The notes under the pieces were generated by a model, which saw only the letters and a program-made list of their open reading frames with translations, had not been told where the DNA came from and searched no databases. From contig CAYQZZ010000086.1 of NCBI GenBank assembly GCA_964422155.1, forward strand, positions 1-6,635: a stretch of 6,635 nt of DNA, given 5' to 3'. The DNA is from JBGPRB01 sp964422155. Its GTDB lineage: Bacteria > Chloroflexota > Dehalococcoidia > Dehalococcoidales > RBG-16-60-22. Below are positions 5,721 to 6,635 of the stretch, piece by piece (position 1 is the first letter of the stretch; each line of letters begins with the position of its first letter). The position numbers were made by a program, and so were the translations under genes.

Positions 5721-5765
5721 TATTAAAATCGTATTAATTTATCATAATAATTTTATAAAGATTAC

Positions 5766-6635
5766 CTAGCTCCACTCGCCGGCATCCGTCCAGACACGCG
5801 CCAGTTCCTGGGCTAACAGCCTTTGCTCCGCCCTTTCCAGGCCGGGGTCTACCTGGAAGAGTTTAATTGCCTCGCTCCGCGCCAGTTCCAGCAGAGCCAC
5901 ATCGGAGATTTTCGCCATACGCAGGTCGGGCAGCCCGCTCTGCCTGGTGCCGAAGAACTCACCCGGTCCCCTCATCTTCAGGTCTTCTTCGGCCAGCTTA
6001 AAGCCGTCCTGCACATTTTCTATTATGTCAAGTCGCTCCCGGCCGACCTCGGAGGGATTTTCGGCCAGCAGCATGCAGTAGCTCTGCTCTCTGCCCCGCC
6101 CCACCCGACCGCGGAACTGGTGTAATTGCGAAAGACCGAAGCGGTCGGCGCTCTCTATCAACATGACCGTGGCGTTGGGGATATCGATACCAACCTCTAT
6201 CACCGGTGTCGAGACCAGGATGTCCAGGTTGCCGGAGCGAAAGCTCGCCATGACCGTATCTTTCTCTAAAGAAGCCAGCCTTCCGTGCAGCAGGCCCACC
6301 CTCAGGTCGAGGAAGACCTCCTGTGAAAGACGCTCGTACTCGACCACCGCCGCCTGAGCGACGATAGCCTCGGACTCTTCAATCAGAGGACAGAGAATAA
6401 AAGCCTGACGCCCTTCGGCCACCTGCTTCCGCACGAAGGCATAGGCGCTTTCTCTCTGGTTCGGCTTGAGCCACTTTGTCTTTACCGTCTGCCTTCCCGG
6501 CGGCAGCTCGTTTATCACCGAAAGGTCGAGGTCGCCGTAGAGAGTCAGCGCCAGGGTACGCGGAATCGGCGTGGCTGTCATGACCAGCATATGCGGATTG
6601 AACCCCTTTTCCCGCAGCGCCGAACGCTGCTCCAC
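5766..6635 (-). CDS. recG: ATP-dependent DNA helicase RecG, C-terminal 289 residues (5' end beyond the window)
   Basis: RecG is a superfamily 2 double-stranded DNA translocase that remodels stalled replication forks and Holliday junctions. The frame runs off the right edge; the first visible codon, GTG, is the Val of the helicase segment usually reading FGVxQR, not a start. Helicase motifs are present in order: TATPIPRTLALT (motif III; 19-30), LLHGRL (motif IV; about 114-119), STPVIEVGIDIPNATVM (motif V; about 141-157) and QFRGRVGRGREQSYC (motif VI; about 173-187). These are followed by the RecG-specific C-terminus LKMRGPGEFFGTRQSGLPDLRMA and a final helical segment with DPGLERAEQRLL. It ends at a normal position for the family. 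The N-terminal wedge domain and motifs I and II are outside the window. No clear terminator follows it before the lipid kinase gene. Confidence 0.96.
   Translation of the reverse strand: MEQRSALREKGFNPHMLVMTATPIPRTLALTLYGDLDLSVINELPPGRQTVKTKWLKPNQRESAYAFVRKQVAEGRQAFILCPLIEESEAIVAQAAVVEYERLSQEVFLDLRVGLLHGRLASLEKDTVMASFRSGNLDILVSTPVIEVGIDIPNATVMLIESADRFGLSQLHQFRGRVGRGREQSYCMLLAENPSEVGRERLDIIENVQDGFKLAEEDLKMRGPGEFFGTRQSGLPDLRMAKISDVALLELARSEAIKLFQVDPGLERAEQRLLAQELARVWTDAGEWS

Overview
The window is about 6.6 kb of ordinary-looking bacterial chromosome with no phage, plasmid or CRISPR signal. It holds seven protein genes, two cut by the window edges: the end of an RsuA/RluB-family rRNA pseudouridine synthase (+), a PiT phosphate permease (-), an ATP-grasp beta subunit of ADP-forming acyl-CoA synthetase (+), an AMP-binding (ANL) acyl-CoA synthetase homologue (+), a small three-helix membrane protein (-), a YegS/DgkB-type lipid kinase (-) and the C-terminal part of RecG helicase (-). 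Balanced base composition, the mix of ADP-forming and AMP-forming CoA ligases, GTGGD in place of GTGND in the lipid kinase, and CATTGCGAG/CATTCTGA-type intergenic palindromes fit an anaerobic bacterium, possibly Chloroflexota (Dehalococcoidia). That placement is inference from general familiarity, not a search.

Layout. At 1-707 the pseudouridine synthase runs rightward and meets the phosphate permease (717-1712) tail to tail with a 9-base gap. The 269-base divergent region 1713-1981 carries a TATAAT-type promoter for the permease, a 115-base palindromic element with perfect 13-base ends, and an extended -10 promoter candidate for the rightward pair. The ATP-grasp gene (1982-2671) and the ANL gene (2702-4243) form a likely operon with a 30-base gap. 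The ANL gene overlaps the small membrane protein gene (4221-4553) tail to tail by 23 bases. A second palindromic element of about 95 bases, built to the same plan, lies at 4598-4692 between the small gene and the lipid kinase (4730-5647). An AT-rich 118-base gap holding the kinase promoter candidate separates it from RecG (5766 to the window end).

The most notable points are two. First, the ANL protein keeps the motifs tied to thioester formation (A5, A7, A8), but its phosphate-binding loop is degenerate and the catalytic A10 lysine is absent, and its operon partner is an ATP-grasp subunit with no alpha subunit in view. Second, the two palindromic elements share an architecture in which all four stem arms repeat one pentamer (ATTGC in one, ATTCT in the other), so each can in principle switch between nested and side-by-side folds. 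The other genes appear to be housekeeping.
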